Shown here: positions 9,109 through 16,912 of the stretch, piece by piece
Numbering within the stretch: position 1 is the first letter of the stretch
How the letters are laid out: each line of letters starts with the position of its first letter
Source of the DNA: Paenibacillus rubinfantis
GTDB taxonomy: Bacteria > Bacillota > Bacilli > Paenibacillales > Paenibacillaceae
Direction: 5' to 3'
DNA length: 64,000 nt
NCBI RefSeq assembly: GCF_001486505.1
Contig: NZ_LN909062.1
Coordinates: 191,341 to 255,340, forward strand
Program-made: the position numbers and the translations under genes
The notes under the pieces: generated by a model
What the model saw: only the letters and a program-made list of their open reading frames with translations
What the model was told of the DNA's origin: nothing
Databases searched by the model: none

Positions 9109-11655
9109 TCAAAGTATCATTAATTGCTTGGCACGTTGCAGCACTTGTACGCGATTATGGGCATCGAGCTTTCTGTAAATATTCTTGATATGGAACTTAA
9201 CCGTTTCGATCGTGATATTGAGCTGATCCGCCACTTCCTTATTCTTCAATCCGTCCGACATCAGCCGTAAAATCTTAGTTTCCTGCTCGGTAAGAGCTTC
9301 ATAGACCTTCGGTTCTTCTTCCGGAGAGTTGTTCTGAATCTGCAGCAAACGACGGACATAAGCCAAGGATGCCGGTGGAATTCTGCCGCCGTATTCATGT
9401 AATCTCATGTAGGAGGATAACAACTCGGCCATAACAGGGCCTTCGTCAATAAAGCTGCGGACGTAGCCGCCAGGCTCCGCTAACTGCAAGGCGACTCCCA
9501 ACTTATCTAGCGCCTCCGTCTTCCGGCCCGCAAGCTGGTACACTACGCTTTGCACAATCAACACCTTGATCCGATCCCGCAACCGGTTATGCACGCCTAA
9601 TAAATAATAGATTCTATTTAAAAGCTCAAGAGCCGCCTCTACATTTCCGCTAACGCCAAGCACTCTTGCCAGAGTCAGTTGCTCCGCTAGAAGCGGTAGC
9701 GATACCTCATCCTCAGGGGAGAGTCCGCATCTGGCCATCCAATCTAAAGCCTCTTGAAGCAAGCCTTGGCGCAGGCAAAGCTGCGCTTGCTCCGCTTCGA
9801 TTTTGCGGACAATCACATCGTAATCGGGAGAATCAACGCTTAGCTTCAACAGAACCAGTACTTCGGCTGCTTGCTCCGGACGGCCCATGGCCTGCAGCAA
9901 CCACGAGTAAGTGAAGTTCAATTGAACCCATATCCGCATGATGGACTTCAGATCCTTCCGCTTCATCGCCTGGTTGAGGTAAACCTCCGCCTCATCCAGA
10001 CGGTTCCACTCGTACAGCAGTAGACAATAGCTCTCATACTGGTACCCAACGAAAGGGTAATTTTCCTTATGCCCCCATGCCTTAATCCATTTCACTAAAA
10101 ATTGCTCTACCACATTTAGATCGTTATTTAACGAGAGAAGATCTTGGAACAGATCGTGACCTTGATACCGGTTGCCTCCCCATGTCTGGTAGCCGCTGCC
10201 TTCCGGCAGGTATTCATTTAATTGTTCAAAATAATACGAGGTTCTCGGCAAATCCTGCTGGAGATAAGCGGTAATTCCGCAGAAATAGGACAGATCGCCC
10301 ATCACCCTTTTCCAATCGGCCTCACTCCATTGATCCCGCATCGCCGCATAACGGATTCCGGCTCTCTCCGCTCGCTGGTAAGCTTTACTCCAATCGCCTT
10401 CAATAACCAGAACGGTGATATAAAAGATCTCGATCGACGGCTTCTCCGCATAAGATTCCTCCGGCAAAGACGACAACCATCTCACCAATACGGAGCTCTT
10501 CTTTTGCTTTCTGAGCACAAGCAGGTTGCTCTCTATCATCCTGACCGCATCCGCTGCCAGTCCGCCAGAAATATAATGCTCTACCGCATCTTCATAGAGC
10601 CCCTCGCTTTCGAACCATTTCGCAGCCCGGATATGAGCCTGCACCCAGCGGTCCGGGCCCTGTTTGGAGCCGATCTGATGCAGAAAATCGGATAAAAGGT
10701 GGTGGTATCGATACCAGTTCCGGCCGTCATCTAATGGAACAATAAATAAATTCAGGCGTTCGAGACGTTCCAATTGTTCTTGGCTATTCTTCTGACCTGT
10801 TACGGCGGTACACAAAGCTGCGTTCATCTGGCTCAGAATGGAGGTATCCAACAAGAACTCTTTCACTGACGCGGGTTGATGCCCGAATACCTCTTCCAGT
10901 AAATAATCTGATATATGATTTTGTTTGCCTGAGAATTGACGGATGGATTCGGCAATGTTGCCGCTGCGCTTCAGGTTGATTGCCGCCAACTGCAGTCCGC
11001 TCACCCAACCCTCGGTATGACGGAGCAGCTCCGCCGCTTGATCTCTGGTAAGGGATAACCCGCACGAATCCCTAAGAAAAACGATGCCCTCATCCAATTC
11101 AAATCGCAAATCGCGCATATCCAAATGCAGAAATTCACCTTTAGCCAGAAGTCTGGCCGTCGGTATAGCTAAATCCGTACGACTTGCGATATAGAAATGA
11201 ATGTTGGAAGGTAAATGCTCCAGCAGATGCTCGAGTGAATGATGGATAGCGGCAAGCTCTATGTAATGGAAATCATCTAAAACAATGACAAGTTCACCGG
11301 TTACCGAACCCAGTTCATTCAACAACACCGGAATGGCAGACTCATAAGCGGCAGGCGATTCTTGTTCATGGAGATACTTCAACGATTCGCCGAAGCTTGG
11401 GATTCCCTGTTGAATAGAAGTCATGACATAGCTCCAGAACTGGATCCAATCGTTATCCAACTTCCCTAGGGAGACCCATGCCACCCTTGCGCTGCTTTGC
11501 TTCGCCCATTCGCTTAAAGCCGTCGTTTTGCCGTAGCCTGCCTGCGCGGAAACAAGCGTAAGCTTCACTTCCAACCCCTCGTTCAGCTTGCGCATCAGAT
11601 TCGGTCTCGTCACTAAGGTTCTTCGTATATGAGGAACATGCAGCTTCACGTTCAT
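9109..11655 (-). CDS. MalT-type LuxR-family transcriptional regulator (STAND ATPase)
   Basis: About 848 residues. ATG 11655 is chosen because GGAAAGG is 9 nt upstream; an in-frame TTG lies at 11661. N-terminal NTPase: Walker A SAQAGYGKTTALSEWA near residue 40 and Walker B LVIVLDDFHYI near 125. A long TPR-like helical region follows, and the C-terminal LuxR helix-turn-helix is LTEQETKILRLMSDGLKNKE...IETVKFHIKNIYRKL. MalT-type proteins bind an inducer and ATP, oligomerise and activate promoters. Because the only adjacent target is the surface-protein gene behind a terminator, that gene is the likeliest target, but this is inferred from position. Confidence 0.9.
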   Translation of the reverse strand: MNVKLHVPHIRRTLVTRPNLMRKLNEGLEVKLTLVSAQAGYGKTTALSEWAKQSSARVAWVSLGKLDNDWIQFWSYVMTSIQQGIPSFGESLKYLHEQESPAAYESAIPVLLNELGSVTGELVIVLDDFHYIELAAIHHSLEHLLEHLPSNIHFYIASRTDLAIPTARLLAKGEFLHLDMRDLRFELDEGIVFLRDSCGLSLTRDQAAELLRHTEGWVSGLQLAAINLKRSGNIAESIRQFSGKQNHISDYLLEEVFGHQPASVKEFLLDTSILSQMNAALCTAVTGQKNSQEQLERLERLNLFIVPLDDGRNWYRYHHLLSDFLHQIGSKQGPDRWVQAHIRAAKWFESEGLYEDAVEHYISGGLAADAVRMIESNLLVLRKQKKSSVLVRWLSSLPEESYAEKPSIEIFYITVLVIEGDWSKAYQRAERAGIRYAAMRDQWSEADWKRVMGDLSYFCGITAYLQQDLPRTSYYFEQLNEYLPEGSGYQTWGGNRYQGHDLFQDLLSLNNDLNVVEQFLVKWIKAWGHKENYPFVGYQYESYCLLLYEWNRLDEAEVYLNQAMKRKDLKSIMRIWVQLNFTYSWLLQAMGRPEQAAEVLVLLKLSVDSPDYDVIVRKIEAEQAQLCLRQGLLQEALDWMARCGLSPEDEVSLPLLAEQLTLARVLGVSGNVEAALELLNRIYYLLGVHNRLRDRIKVLIVQSVVYQLAGRKTEALDKLGVALQLAEPGGYVRSFIDEGPVMAELLSSYMRLHEYGGRIPPASLAYVRRLLQIQNNSPEEEPKVYEALTEQETKILRLMSDGLKNKEVADQLNITIETVKFHIKNIYRKLDAHNRVQVLQRAKQLMIL

Positions 11656-11828
11656 GCCCAATAACCTTTCCTACTCATAGTCGAATTCCATTTTATTCTA
11701 CCGTTATTTTGAATTCATTTCCCCTAACTTCTGATTTACATCAACTAAGGATCTTTAAATTGATTCTATTCTTCTTCGTCCTGATTATTGATTTCCTATG
11801 ATCCCTGCAATTCCCACTCGGAGATTTC

Positions 11829-11970
11829 CGATAACGTTGCCGTATTCACGACGTCCCACCACTTTTAGCCACGAAGTGCGACCGCGATGCGGTTGTGCAG
11901 TGTAGGGTTGTCGGGCGGACCAAGGGGCGCGATAGCGACCCGCAGCGTAAGCTTGCGTTCGAAGCGTCCT
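11829..11970 (+). repeat. attC-like site A (degenerate right end)
   Basis: Left end CCGATAAC then GTATTCACGACGTCCCACCA, as in sites C, H, I and K. The internal CCGCGATGCGG hairpin is kept. The right end has decayed to GCAGCGTAAG without a clear GTTRRRY. It is the first repeat of the array. Confidence 0.55.
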
Positions 11971-12243
11971 ATTGAATTGATCCGAGTTTAATTTGATTAG
12001 AAGTTTATAAAAACGTTTATGAAGAGTTTCTAGGAGCACAATAGAAGTTTCAATGTCAGTCTCAAAATAATCATGAAGATCTCCCCAAAGGTCTTCTCTA
12101 TATGACGTTGCGGTTGGTGTATCTTCGGTTAATGCTCTCTTAAATCTCAGATATGCATTCATATCATTATCAGCCATATGGTGAATGATTTGTTGTATTG
12201 ACCAGCCATTCATTCGATACGGCGTTCGAAGTTGAATCAAGTT
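11963..12243 (-). pseudogene. Fragment of a DinB/YfiT-like metal-dependent hydrolase gene
   Basis: Reading in from site B, the frame gives TPYRMNGWSIQQIIHHMADN, then MNAYLRFKRALTEDTPT and TSIVLLETLHKRF. This is the middle of a YfiT/DinB-like protein, including the metal-ligand HHMAD His. Both ends are lost: the N-terminal third is cut at site B and the C-terminal third is replaced by site A sequence, through which the frame runs on to 11785. It is a broken cassette gene; whether the open frame is expressed is unknown. Confidence 0.6.
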
Positions 12244-12247
12244 TAAA

Positions 12248-12392
12248 GTATGAACGGTTCTTGTATTCTCGAAACGCCCCAGCCATAGATAGCTCCTATC
12301 TTAGGCTGGGGCGTTTGTTGGATGAGCCTCTTCCATGATTATACATCTGACAACCAAGGGGCGATAGCCCCGATGCGTGAACGGTGTTATGC
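12248..12392 (+). repeat. attC-like site B
   Basis: Subfamily 3. Degenerate left end TATGAAC, then TTGTATTCTCG, then a long hairpin AAACGCCCCAGCC / GGCTGGGGCGTTT, a GGGGCGATAGCCCC hairpin and the right end CGTGAACGGTGTTATGC. Almost the same sequence recurs at site F. Confidence 0.65.
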
Positions 12393-12425
12393 GTAGTACC
12401 ACTTATTCGAACTGACATTCTAATT

Positions 12426-12845
12426 TCATTTATGCTTTAAGACTTCTAATGCCTTTTTATATTTATTTAGCCTTTTATAATCTTCATCTGTAGGGTTTTC
12501 TATTCTTGATAAGTTCATGTTCTCTTCTATATCTGCTATCTTGACCACTTTCGAAATACTATTCCCTCTAGTCTTTATTATAAATTCCTCGTAACTATCT
12601 TTTTCTGATCTTGTTAGCAATTGAATTGCCTCAATAATATCCTCAGAAAATCCATACTCCCTTAATTGATCAATTGTTACTTCTGTGTCTTCCACAACGT
12701 CATGCAATACTGCAACAATTTTTTCATCCATACGTGCTACTCTGTTCATTACTGCAAGTGGATGAAGAATGTACGGGGCCCCACCCTTATCTACTTGGCC
12801 TTTATGTGCATTTAAAGCAATTGATATTGCTATTTCAATATTCAA
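12426..12845 (-). CDS. Small HD-domain protein, alarmone hydrolase-like (MESH1/RelA-SpoT hydrolase type)
   Basis: A 139-residue single-domain protein. It shows the spaced HD metal-site motifs of (p)ppGpp hydrolases: AHKGQ near residue 13, ILHPLAVM, and LHDVVEDT near 47, with a later KIADIEENM. Length fits a stand-alone hydrolase without a synthetase domain. By family, it would remove pyrophosphate from (p)ppGpp using a Mn2+ site; the substrate is inferred. TTG 12845 is the likely start, 10 nt after AAGGAG. It is the only gene in its cassette, whose ends (GTTATGCGTAGTACC and its partner before GTATAAC) are partly complementary. Confidence 0.8.
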   Translation of the reverse strand: MNIEIAISIALNAHKGQVDKGGAPYILHPLAVMNRVARMDEKIVAVLHDVVEDTEVTIDQLREYGFSEDIIEAIQLLTRSEKDSYEEFIIKTRGNSISKVVKIADIEENMNLSRIENPTDEDYKRLNKYKKALEVLKHK

Positions 12846-12880
12846 TGTTATTTATCTCCTTTTAGGTTCTTGGGTATTTC

Positions 12881-13041
12881 GTATAACGGTTCCGTGTTCA
12901 CGACGCCCCACCACCTTAAGTGACCAAAGGGGACCGCCGCAATGCGGTTGGGTGAATGGAGGTGTCCCGGCAAACACTTCTTCGACTTTACCCCCTGGAT
13001 CGAGGCGGCTTATCCGCCGATGTGTGCACACATGGTTAGCA
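12881..13041 (+). repeat. attC-like site C
   Basis: Subfamily 1. GTATAAC left end, GTGTTCACGACGCCCCACCA, CCGCAATGCGG and GGCGGCTTATCCGCC hairpins, right end GTGCACACATGGTTAGCA. Confidence 0.7.
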
Positions 13042-13084
13042 TAAGTTTCTAACATCTCGAATAATCAACCCTAAATAATTCTCT

Positions 13085-13588
13085 TCAGAATTCCATTACT
13101 CTCGTTTTAGTTATGTAATCATGAACTCCCTTATCACCCTTGTTTGCAAATAATACTAAAATATATAAGATCATCAATATATTAGGGATGTATATTAAAT
13201 ATTGATTCCTTGGCTCTTCGATACTCCACCATGGTGTTGGAACCAATATAATTACATGCGTTAATTCCCAAGGCAATAGCCTTATAAATGTTCTTATTAG
13301 TGCTTGATAAATATTGATTCTTGCCCCCTCTTTATTCATCACTACTAACTTTAGCAATCGTTTTCCAATAGTTTGCTGTATATACAACTCACAACATATA
13401 AAGTACATCCATACCGGCAATGACATAGATAACAGGACCCACAACTCAACTTCATGTCCTTTATCCAGCAGATCAAAAGGAAATCCTGAAGTTGTTTTGT
13501 ATAACAACCATTGTAAACCAACAAGAATCAATGCTAGCAAAACAAAATCAAGCCAGTACGCTATGAGCCTCTTTAGGGATAACTTCAT
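13085..13588 (-). CDS. RDD family membrane protein
   Basis: A 167-residue integral membrane protein. The opening MKLSLKRLIAYWLDFVLLAL carries the R...D of the RDD family, and QQTIGKRLLKLVVMN is the family's central TxGK motif. Four hydrophobic segments are visible (about residues 12-30, 50-68, 100-120 and 130-148). The function of the family is poorly defined; ion or small-solute transport has been proposed for some members. ATG 13588 follows AAGGAG at 5 nt. It is the sole gene of its cassette between sites C and D. Confidence 0.8.
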   Translation of the reverse strand: MKLSLKRLIAYWLDFVLLALILVGLQWLLYKTTSGFPFDLLDKGHEVELWVLLSMSLPVWMYFICCELYIQQTIGKRLLKLVVMNKEGARINIYQALIRTFIRLLPWELTHVIILVPTPWWSIEEPRNQYLIYIPNILMILYILVLFANKGDKGVHDYITKTRVMEF

Positions 13589-13631
13589 CTTATCTCCTTA
13601 ATGTTTCTTGGTTTTATTATGTTGTAATTTC

Positions 13632-13796
13632 TGCTAACGTTATGGCATTCACGAACCCGAGAGGCTTAAGGTCCGCCAGGACTGGGTGGCTCCACCACTT
13701 AGCCTCGCAGGGTTGTCTGCTGAATCAGCCTCCTCAAATGCTTCCCACGGACCAAGGTTGGCGATAGCCAGCCGATGCGTGAATGCTGTGCTATAG
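13632..13796 (+). repeat. attC-like site D
   Basis: Subfamily 2. TGCTAAC left end, GCATTCACGAACC, a stem around GAGGCTTAAG / CTTAGCCTC, and the right end GCGTGAATGCTGTGCTATAG, in which the GTT triplet is altered to GCT. The altered core may make this site inactive. Confidence 0.65.
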
Positions 13797-13913
13797 GATG
13801 TTACGGCCTCTTTGATATCTCATTCAATTTACTTCATACAGGGTTTAATACATGTTTTTATACATTTCATTTTCTTGGTTTTCAGTCAATTCAGTATATG
13901 TTATGATCGTTAT

Positions 13914-14030
13914 AAGAAAACCGAGTGCGTCAACACTCGGCTATACAATTGGCTTGGATGGTTTATTCCCCTCTGAGTCATTTAGGTTCAAAACCCACCT
14001 CCGGCCGTCAACCTTGGGGTGGGTTTTACT
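13914..14030 (+). ncRNA. Predicted antisense antitoxin RNA of the cassette toxin
   Basis: A plus-strand promoter TTTTCA - 17 bp - TATGAT with a TG extension (13879-13907) would start an RNA near 13914. It ends at the hairpin AAACCCACC / GGTGGGTTT (13991-14027) with a T tract. It overlaps the whole 3' untranslated part of the convergent toxin mRNA, as RatA overlaps txpA. Confidence 0.55.
13919..13940 (-). terminator. Terminator of the cassette toxin mRNA
   Basis: CCGAGTG / CACTCGG stem (13921-13927, 13934-13940) followed on the minus strand by TTTTCTTAT. It lies at the 5' end of the predicted antisense RNA. Confidence 0.7.
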
Positions 14031-14121
14031 TTCTCTTGTTGTTGGAATTAATGTATGTTAAGAGGGCAAGGATAAACGTTCCGAATAGGAACATGATTGT
14101 CAATACATCTTTAACCTCCAT
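14026..14121 (-). CDS. Holin-like type I toxin carried as a cassette
   Basis: A 31-residue peptide: MEVKDVLTIMFLFGTFILAL then LTYINSNNKRK. It is clearly related to the peptide at 2793-2882 (same MEVKD start, same FGxFILALLTYI helix). A strong AAGGAGGTGAAGCC site precedes ATG 14121, and a TAGAAT -10 lies near 14185. With the convergent antisense RNA it forms a complete type I toxin-antitoxin unit and is the only gene in the cassette between sites D and E. By analogy it should depolarise the membrane when unsilenced and so select for retention of the cassette. Confidence 0.78.
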   Translation of the reverse strand: MEVKDVLTIMFLFGTFILALLTYINSNNKRK

Positions 14122-14254
14122 GGCTTCACCTCCTTTCGAAGGGAGTCCATGCCCACCCAAGATTCAATTGTACTTCCTTATTCTACCACATATACCCATT
14201 CATTAACAGAATGTTTGTTCGTGTTTATGTTTGTATACAGTTTACCGGAATTTC

Positions 14255-14416
14255 CTATAACGTTTTGTATTCACGAACCCTCACTGGCTTAAGGGGCGCC
14301 AGCCCCGGGTCCGATGGACTTAGCCAGTGCAGGGTTGTCTGCTGATTCCGCTTCTCCGAAAACACTCCTTGCGGACCGAGGGGCAACTGCCCCGATGCGT
14401 GAATGCGGTGTTATAT
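14255..14416 (+). repeat. attC-like site E
   Basis: Subfamily 2. CTATAAC, TTGTATTCACGAACCCTCAC, a stem CACTGGCTTAAG / CTTAGCCAGTG, a GGGGCAACTGCCCC hairpin, right end GCGTGAATGCGGTGTTATAT. The next segment's start GTTATATGCAGTTACT pairs with AGTAATTGCATATAAC at its far end (15 of 16). Confidence 0.75.
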
Positions 14417-14520
14417 GCAGTTACTCGCATCTTCGAATTAACCCCCGCACCCAATTGTGTTATGATAATGCATATCCCGGATTTCCTTTGGGTACCTTCG
14501 TATTGAAAGGAGCTGTCAAC

Positions 14521-14757
14521 ATGGCTGTTTCTAAGAAAGAACTTGCAGATTTAGTACAACAGTTATCCGACAAAGACATTCCGCTAGTTGCTGATTTCTT
14601 AAAACGTCTCCTAAGTAACCCACTAGATGCCCATATTCCTTATGATGATGAAGAACTTACTGAAGACGACTTAAAGGCTATTGATAAGGCAGAATTAGAA
14701 TTTAAGTCGGGGCAAACAATCAGCCTAAAGGATATTGAGCATGAATTACTAAATTGA
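14521..14757 (+). CDS. Type II antitoxin-like protein (copy 1)
   Basis: A 78-residue acidic protein starting at ATG 14521 behind GAAAGGAGC. It begins MAVSKKELADLVQQLSDKDI and ends ELEFKSGQTISLKDIEHELL. The C-terminal acidic stretch (YDDEELTEDDLKAIDKAE) is the type of toxin-wrapping tail seen in antitoxins of RelE/ParE systems. Its relative at 15308-15544 has the same plan. The downstream overlapping toxin gene is broken, so this antitoxin now stands alone. It may still neutralise a related toxin or repress its own promoter; both are inferred. Confidence 0.75.
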   Translation: MAVSKKELADLVQQLSDKDIPLVADFLKRLLSNPLDAHIPYDDEELTEDDLKAIDKAELEFKSGQTISLKDIEHELLN

Positions 14758-15002
14758 GTTAAGTACTGATTCAGAGAAGTATCTTCGTAAACTAGACAAA
14801 CCAACCAGAGTTAGAATTCTGAACCACTTAAAAATACTCACAGAAAACCCCAGACATCCTGAGCTTGATATTAAAAAGATGCAAGGTAGATCTAACCTTT
14901 ACCGCTTGAGGATAGGATCTTATCGAATCTTATACACAATTAAACAATATCTTGGTTATATTTGTAGTTACGATAGGACCAAGAGGCGATGTGTACAAAT
15001 AA
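14741..15002 (+). pseudogene. RelE/ParE-type toxin gene, inactivated (copy 1)
   Basis: The frame overlaps the antitoxin end, as in copy 2: ATG AAT TAC TAA ATT GAG, where copy 2 has TCA at codon 4, so a nonsense codon sits at 14750. After that the frame reads KYLRKLDKPTRVRILNHL, then NPRHPELDIKKMQG and YRLRIGSYRILYTIK, typical of RelE/ParE toxins. Near 14945 a small deletion (probably 2 nt) shifts the frame; the expected ending VTIGPRGDVYK is found in the next frame and stops at 15002. Two independent lesions make an active toxin unlikely. Translation from the ATT at 14753 could still yield a protein with a wrong C-terminus. Confidence 0.75.
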
Positions 15003-15057
15003 CCCTTACTTAGATCTCTGATCTACTAATGGGTTGTTTTTTCTTTCGAGTAATTGC

Positions 15058-15202
15058 ATATAACGTCCTTGTATTCACGAAACGCCCCAGCCTTAGATAG
15101 CTCTTATCTTAGGCTGGGGCGTTTGTTGGCTGAGCTTCTTCCATGATTATACATCTGACAACCGAGGGGCGATAGCCCCGAAGCGTGAATACGGTGTTAT
15201 GG
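15058..15202 (+). repeat. attC-like site F
   Basis: Subfamily 3. ATATAAC, TTGTATTCACG, a 13-bp-plus hairpin AAACGCCCCAGCC / GGCTGGGGCGTTT, GGGGCGATAGCCCC, right end CGTGAATACGGTGTTATGG. The left L-type element TGTATTCACG and the right CGTGAATAC are perfect complements. Confidence 0.75.
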
Positions 15203-15307
15203 GATGTTGCTGCCATCCTCGAATATACTTACAATGCACCTGTTTTATTCGCTACTAATAACTATGTTATAATGAATAATAAATTTTTCATATAGGGGTT
15301 GAATTTA

Positions 15308-15544
15308 ATGGCTGTTTCAAAAGATGATTTGAATAAATTAATTCAACAATTACCCGATGAAGCCCTTCCTATTGCCGCTGACTTCTTGGAGAAATTAGCA
15401 ACTAATCCTCACTACAGAAATATTCCCTGGGACGATGAGCCGACTACAAAAGAAGACCTAGAGGAGATTGCTAAAGCAAAACAATCGATCGCTCGTAGTG
15501 AAGGAATTAAACTCAAGGATGTAATTGATGAACTACTCAATTGA
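15308..15544 (+). CDS. Type II antitoxin-like protein (copy 2)
   Basis: A 78-residue relative of the protein at 14521-14757: MAVSKDDLNKLIQQLPDEAL at the start, SEGIKLKDVIDELLN at the end, with a conserved acidic PWDDEPTTKEDLEEIAKAK segment. ATG 15308 follows AGGGGTTGA; a TTG nine bases upstream is in frame but less well placed. The toxin gene starts inside its last codons. Two related antitoxin genes in neighbouring cassettes imply duplication or repeated capture of one toxin-antitoxin family. Confidence 0.75.
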   Translation: MAVSKDDLNKLIQQLPDEALPIAADFLEKLATNPHYRNIPWDDEPTTKEDLEEIAKAKQSIARSEGIKLKDVIDELLN

Positions 15545-15790
15545 GTTCTATAAAGAAGCCCTTAAATACTTACAAAGACTAGATAAGCCTTCTCGAATTC
15601 GAATTGTACAACACCTAGAGATCCTCTCAGAAAACCCATTTCATCCTGAACTTGATATCAAGAGAATGAGAGGTACATCTGAGAATATAGGTTACGCGTT
15701 GGTTCGTTTAGGATTATTTACACGATCGAGGATAAACAATTAATCATACATGTCTTGAAAATAGGTTCTCGCGGAGATGTATATAAATAA
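15528..15790 (+). pseudogene. RelE/ParE-type toxin gene, frameshifted (copy 2)
   Basis: ATG 15528 overlaps the antitoxin end. The frame is intact for MNYSIEFYKEALKYLQRLDK through [16 protein letters not shown] and then shifts near 15692. The expected continuation [19 protein letters not shown] and [10 protein letters not shown] lies in the next frame, ending at 15790. Compared with copy 1, about four bases are missing at the shift. The uncorrected frame stops at 15743. The toxin is probably dead. Confidence 0.75.
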
Positions 15791-15803
15791 TCATTTAGTT
15801 CTT

Positions 15804-15829
15804 ACCCACCCATGCTCGGTGGGTTTTTA
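15804..15829 (+). terminator. Terminator after toxin-antitoxin copy 2
   Basis: ACCCACC / GGTGGGT stem with a CATGCTC loop followed by five T residues, 14 nt after the toxin's original stop. Confidence 0.7.
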
Positions 15830-15855
15830 TATACCCTATTTCTTGCAGCAATTTC

Positions 15856-16021
15856 ACATAATGTTCTTGTATTCACGAACCCTCACCGGCTTAAGCTCCG
15901 AAGGAGCGGCTGCGCTTGCGCAGTTAGCCGGTGCAGGGTTGTCCGCTGAATCAGCTTCCTTGAAAAGACTCCTCGCGGACCAAGGGGGCTTGTCCCCCGA
16001 TGCGTGAATGCTGTGTTATGT
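15856..16021 (+). repeat. attC-like site G
   Basis: Subfamily 2. Slightly degenerate left core ACATAAT, TTGTATTCACGAACCCTCAC, stems GCCGGCTTAAG-type / TTAGCCGGTGC and GCTGCGCTTGCGCAG, hairpin GGGGGCTTGTCCCCC, right end GCGTGAATGCTGTGTTATGT. Confidence 0.72.
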
Positions 16022-16054
16022 GAAGGAACCGACTTCATCGAATATACTTACAAA

Positions 16055-16618
16055 CTATTTTTTCATCTTTGCGAGTTTTGTAATTGATATATCTAAGTAT
16101 TTTTTAAACACTTCAAGATTGTTAGAAAACTCATCTATATAACTTGAAAAGTCCTTGAATTCTGTTGTACTGACTTGTTCACCACTGGATATGTATTGTT
16201 CCAATTTTTTAATTAACAGATGCTGAATTTCTTTTATTAAGAGGAAATTCTCATAAATTTCTTCAGGGATATATTCGTCTTTAAGTAAACTCATTTGGTT
16301 GTAATTTTTAATCAACTCACCAATTATCGATTTCAACCACTCCCTATCTGTAGATAGCGCTTCCCAAATATGTGATTTCGCCATAGGATTAAAAGAACCA
16401 ATACCTAATCCATACAAAACCCGTCCACTCTTAACAAAGTTCTCTAAATCCTTTAGTTCTTGCTTCTTTCTTTCGTTATTTATCTGGGCCTTCATTATAT
16501 ATATAGCAATTAATCCAGCGAGAAGTGCACCTAAAAAAGCCCCAAAAAGTCCAGTAATAGATTGAAGGATAGCATCATTACTAAATTTATATCCGAAAAA
16601 ATCTATCGAAATCATCAT
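16055..16618 (-). CDS. Unknown protein with one N-terminal membrane helix
   Basis: About 187 residues from ATG 16618 (after AAGGGGCAT); a longer in-frame start at 16681 would lie inside attC-like site H and is rejected. Residues 16-42 include SITGLFGAFLGALLAGLIAI, one membrane helix with small-residue faces. The rest is a helical cytoplasmic domain with many charged residues (NNERKKQELKDLENFV) and a likely coiled coil at the C-terminus. No family recognised. It is the only gene of the cassette whose ends GTTATGTGAAGGAACC and GGTTCTTTCACATAAC pair at 15 of 16 positions. Confidence 0.6.
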   Translation of the reverse strand: MMISIDFFGYKFSNDAILQSITGLFGAFLGALLAGLIAIYIMKAQINNERKKQELKDLENFVKSGRVLYGLGIGSFNPMAKSHIWEALSTDREWLKSIIGELIKNYNQMSLLKDEYIPEEIYENFLLIKEIQHLLIKKLEQYISSGEQVSTTEFKDFSSYIDEFSNNLEVFKKYLDISITKLAKMKK

Positions 16619-16660
16619 TTGATTATGCCCCTTGTGTTTGTTATTATTTTTGGTTCTTTC

Positions 16661-16818
16661 ACATAACGTTGTTGTATTCACGACGTCCCACCACCTTAAG
16701 CCCGAAGGGCGGCCGCGATGCGGTTAGGTGGTGCGGATGTGTCCCGGCAATCACTTCCCCGACTTATCTTCCGGGACCGAGGCGGCTTGTCCGCCGATGC
16801 GTGAACACATTGTTAGAC
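16661..16818 (+). repeat. attC-like site H (best-preserved copy)
   Basis: Subfamily 1. ACATAAC, GTATTCACGACGTCCCACCA, arm CACCACCT / AGGTGGTG enclosing GCCCGAAGGGC and CCGCGATGCGG, arm GTCCCGG / CCGGGAC, hairpin GGCGGCTTGTCCGCC, right end GCGTGAACACATTGTTAGAC. Folded from either strand this gives a long outer stem with three inner branches. Confidence 0.78.
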
Positions 16819-16912
16819 GAAGGTTCGGACATCATTGAATCACCCCAAAAGATTGCTTGTTTATGTCCTTATGTTAAAATTGAATTATGATGAATGTCTG
16901 GGAGGTTAGACA

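Noticed and set aside
11785..11962. C-terminal 60 residues of the DinB-like frame as real protein
   Set aside because: This part is a translation of attC-like site A and has no DinB features.
13852..14206. Plus-strand frames of 69 and 93 codons
   Set aside because: They cover the predicted antisense RNA and the toxin region; no ribosome sites, and the hairpins there are terminators.
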